A model generated the notes under the pieces. That model was not told where the DNA came from, did not search any database, and saw only the letters and a list, made by a program, of their open reading frames with translations. Below, in pieces: positions 11,738 to 12,295 of a stretch of 12,295 nucleotides of DNA. Each line of letters opens with the position of its first letter. Positions within the stretch are counted from its first letter, which is position 1. This stretch comes from Alphaproteobacteria bacterium (GTDB lineage: Bacteria > Pseudomonadota > Alphaproteobacteria > Caulobacterales > Maricaulaceae): contig JAUIEH010000032.1 of the NCBI GenBank assembly GCA_030428405.1, positions 1-12,295 on the forward strand, in the 5' to 3' direction. The translations under genes and the position numbers were made by a program.

Positions 11738-12038
11738 CATTACGGCCGTGTCACTAGCCGACCAGGCGCTTGAAGAGCTGCAGACCTGCGCGATGGCGTC
11801 AGGCGTTCGCGGCGACCAGATCCTCGCCATCGTCGCCGCGCGCGCGCTGGGTGAGCTGAGCGCGCGTCTGCGCCGAACCGGCGCCAGCCTCGCTGAGCAG
11901 CGTCGCCTTCCGTTTCTGATGGCTGAGGCTGCGGCCTCGGACGGTCCCGGCGCCGACGTCGCATGGGAGCAGGCGAGGGACATTCTCGACCGCGCGCACG
12001 AGCGCGCTGAGGCGAACGCGAAGGGGAGAGCGCGATGA
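11712..12038 (+). CDS. Hypothetical protein, 108 residues
   Basis: No family recognised. The protein is soluble and almost wholly helical, Ala/Glu/Arg-rich, with an acidic N-terminus (MTELEQSSDITAVSLADQAL) and a basic tail (HERAEANAKGRAR). GTG 11712 has a strong GGGAGGAG upstream and lies inside the helicase gene, overlapping it by 26 bases. The ribosome-binding site is thus within helicase coding sequence, suggesting coupled expression. It ends in an ATGA overlap with the MazG-like gene. Confidence 0.7.
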   Translation: MTELEQSSDITAVSLADQALEELQTCAMASGVRGDQILAIVAARALGELSARLRRTGASLAEQRRLPFLMAEAAASDGPGADVAWEQARDILDRAHERAEANAKGRAR

Positions 12039-12295
12039 TGGATTTAACGTTCGGACGGCTGCGCGCGGCAAATGTGGCGCGCTGCAAGCGGTGGCACCCC
12101 GGCGGCGTCGACGACTGGTCCGTATCCGACTGGGTTACGGCGACGACGGGTGAGCTGGGCGAGGCCGCAAACGTGGTCAAGAAGCTGAACCGCGTGCGTG
12201 ATGGGATCGGCGGCAACAAAGAAACCGAGGAGCAGCTGCGCGAGCAGCTGGCGATGGAGCTGGCGGACACCGTCACCTATCTCGATCTGTGGGCG
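12035..12295 (+). CDS. MazG-like nucleotide pyrophosphohydrolase, partial (runs off the window)
   Basis: The first 87 codons of an all-alpha NTP pyrophosphatase. The metal-binding motifs are present: E40-x-x-E43 in GELGEAANVVKK and E75-x-x-D78 in ELADTVTYLDL. These enzymes hydrolyse (d)NTPs to monophosphates and are common in phages, where they may adjust nucleotide pools or lower (p)ppGpp. The N-terminal LTFGRLRAANVARCKRW resembles the usual start of the phage form. The ATG at 12035 follows GGGGAGA and overlaps the previous stop (ATGA). The 3' end lies beyond the window, so length and completeness are unknown. Confidence 0.85.
   Translation, partial: MMDLTFGRLRAANVARCKRWHPGGVDDWSVSDWVTATTGELGEAANVVKKLNRVRDGIGGNKETEEQLREQLAMELADTVTYLDLWA

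Noticed and set aside
3101..12295. Toxin-antitoxin or restriction-modification pair
   Set aside because: No restriction endonuclease gene flanks the methyltransferase and no toxin family was recognised; the nuclease-like protein at 9639 belongs to the replication operon.

Overview
The window reads as a chromosome-to-mobile-element junction in a high-GC alphaproteobacterium, most likely of the Caulobacterales type. The lineage call rests on three things: a short SelO of the alphaproteobacterial form, a GapR/DUF2312-family protein and a receiver that closely resembles CpdR (both families characteristic of Alphaproteobacteria), and sparse GANTC sites that fall largely in regulatory gaps. No rRNA, CRISPR array, transposase or integrase is visible.

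Region 1 (1-2997) looks like ordinary chromosome. It holds a SelO/YdiU protein adenylyltransferase, a small secreted protein of unknown function, a hemolysin III/PAQR-family membrane protein, and a complete tRNA-Thr(CGT) with encoded CCA. The tRNA 3' end is a plausible integration site, but no second copy of it lies in the window.

Region 2 (3101-5328, plus strand) holds unrecognised accessory genes: a four-helix membrane protein with a long soluble loop, two hypothetical proteins and a small HTH protein. A sigma70-like promoter carries a perfect 8+2+8 palindrome over its -10 box, and its -35 box overlaps a GANTC site.

Region 3 (5322-8440, minus strand) is the most interesting part. An XRE-family repressor is followed by a cassette with its own putative promoter: a CpdR-like single-domain response regulator, a second receiver that has lost the metal-binding acidic pair, a C5-cytosine DNA methyltransferase, and three membrane microproteins of about 55 residues, two of which are too short for routine gene calling. 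Most junctions overlap by 1-4 bases. The 3' half of the methyltransferase gene shows family-like protein sequence in two frames.

Region 4 (8655-12295, plus strand, running off the window) is a tightly packed phage-type early/replication operon, divergent from the repressor. It encodes an HTH/excisionase-like protein, a hypothetical protein, a GapR-like DNA-binding protein, a PD-(D/E)XK-type nuclease, a SNF2-family helicase, another hypothetical protein and a MazG-like NTP pyrophosphohydrolase (partial).

Taken together, this looks like the left end of a prophage or phage-derived integrative element. Its repressor-side genes (CpdR-like receiver, degenerate receiver, methyltransferase) and its GapR homologue and GANTC sites all point at the host cell-cycle and proteolysis circuitry. 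That link is inference; the gene families and gene order are read from the sequence.
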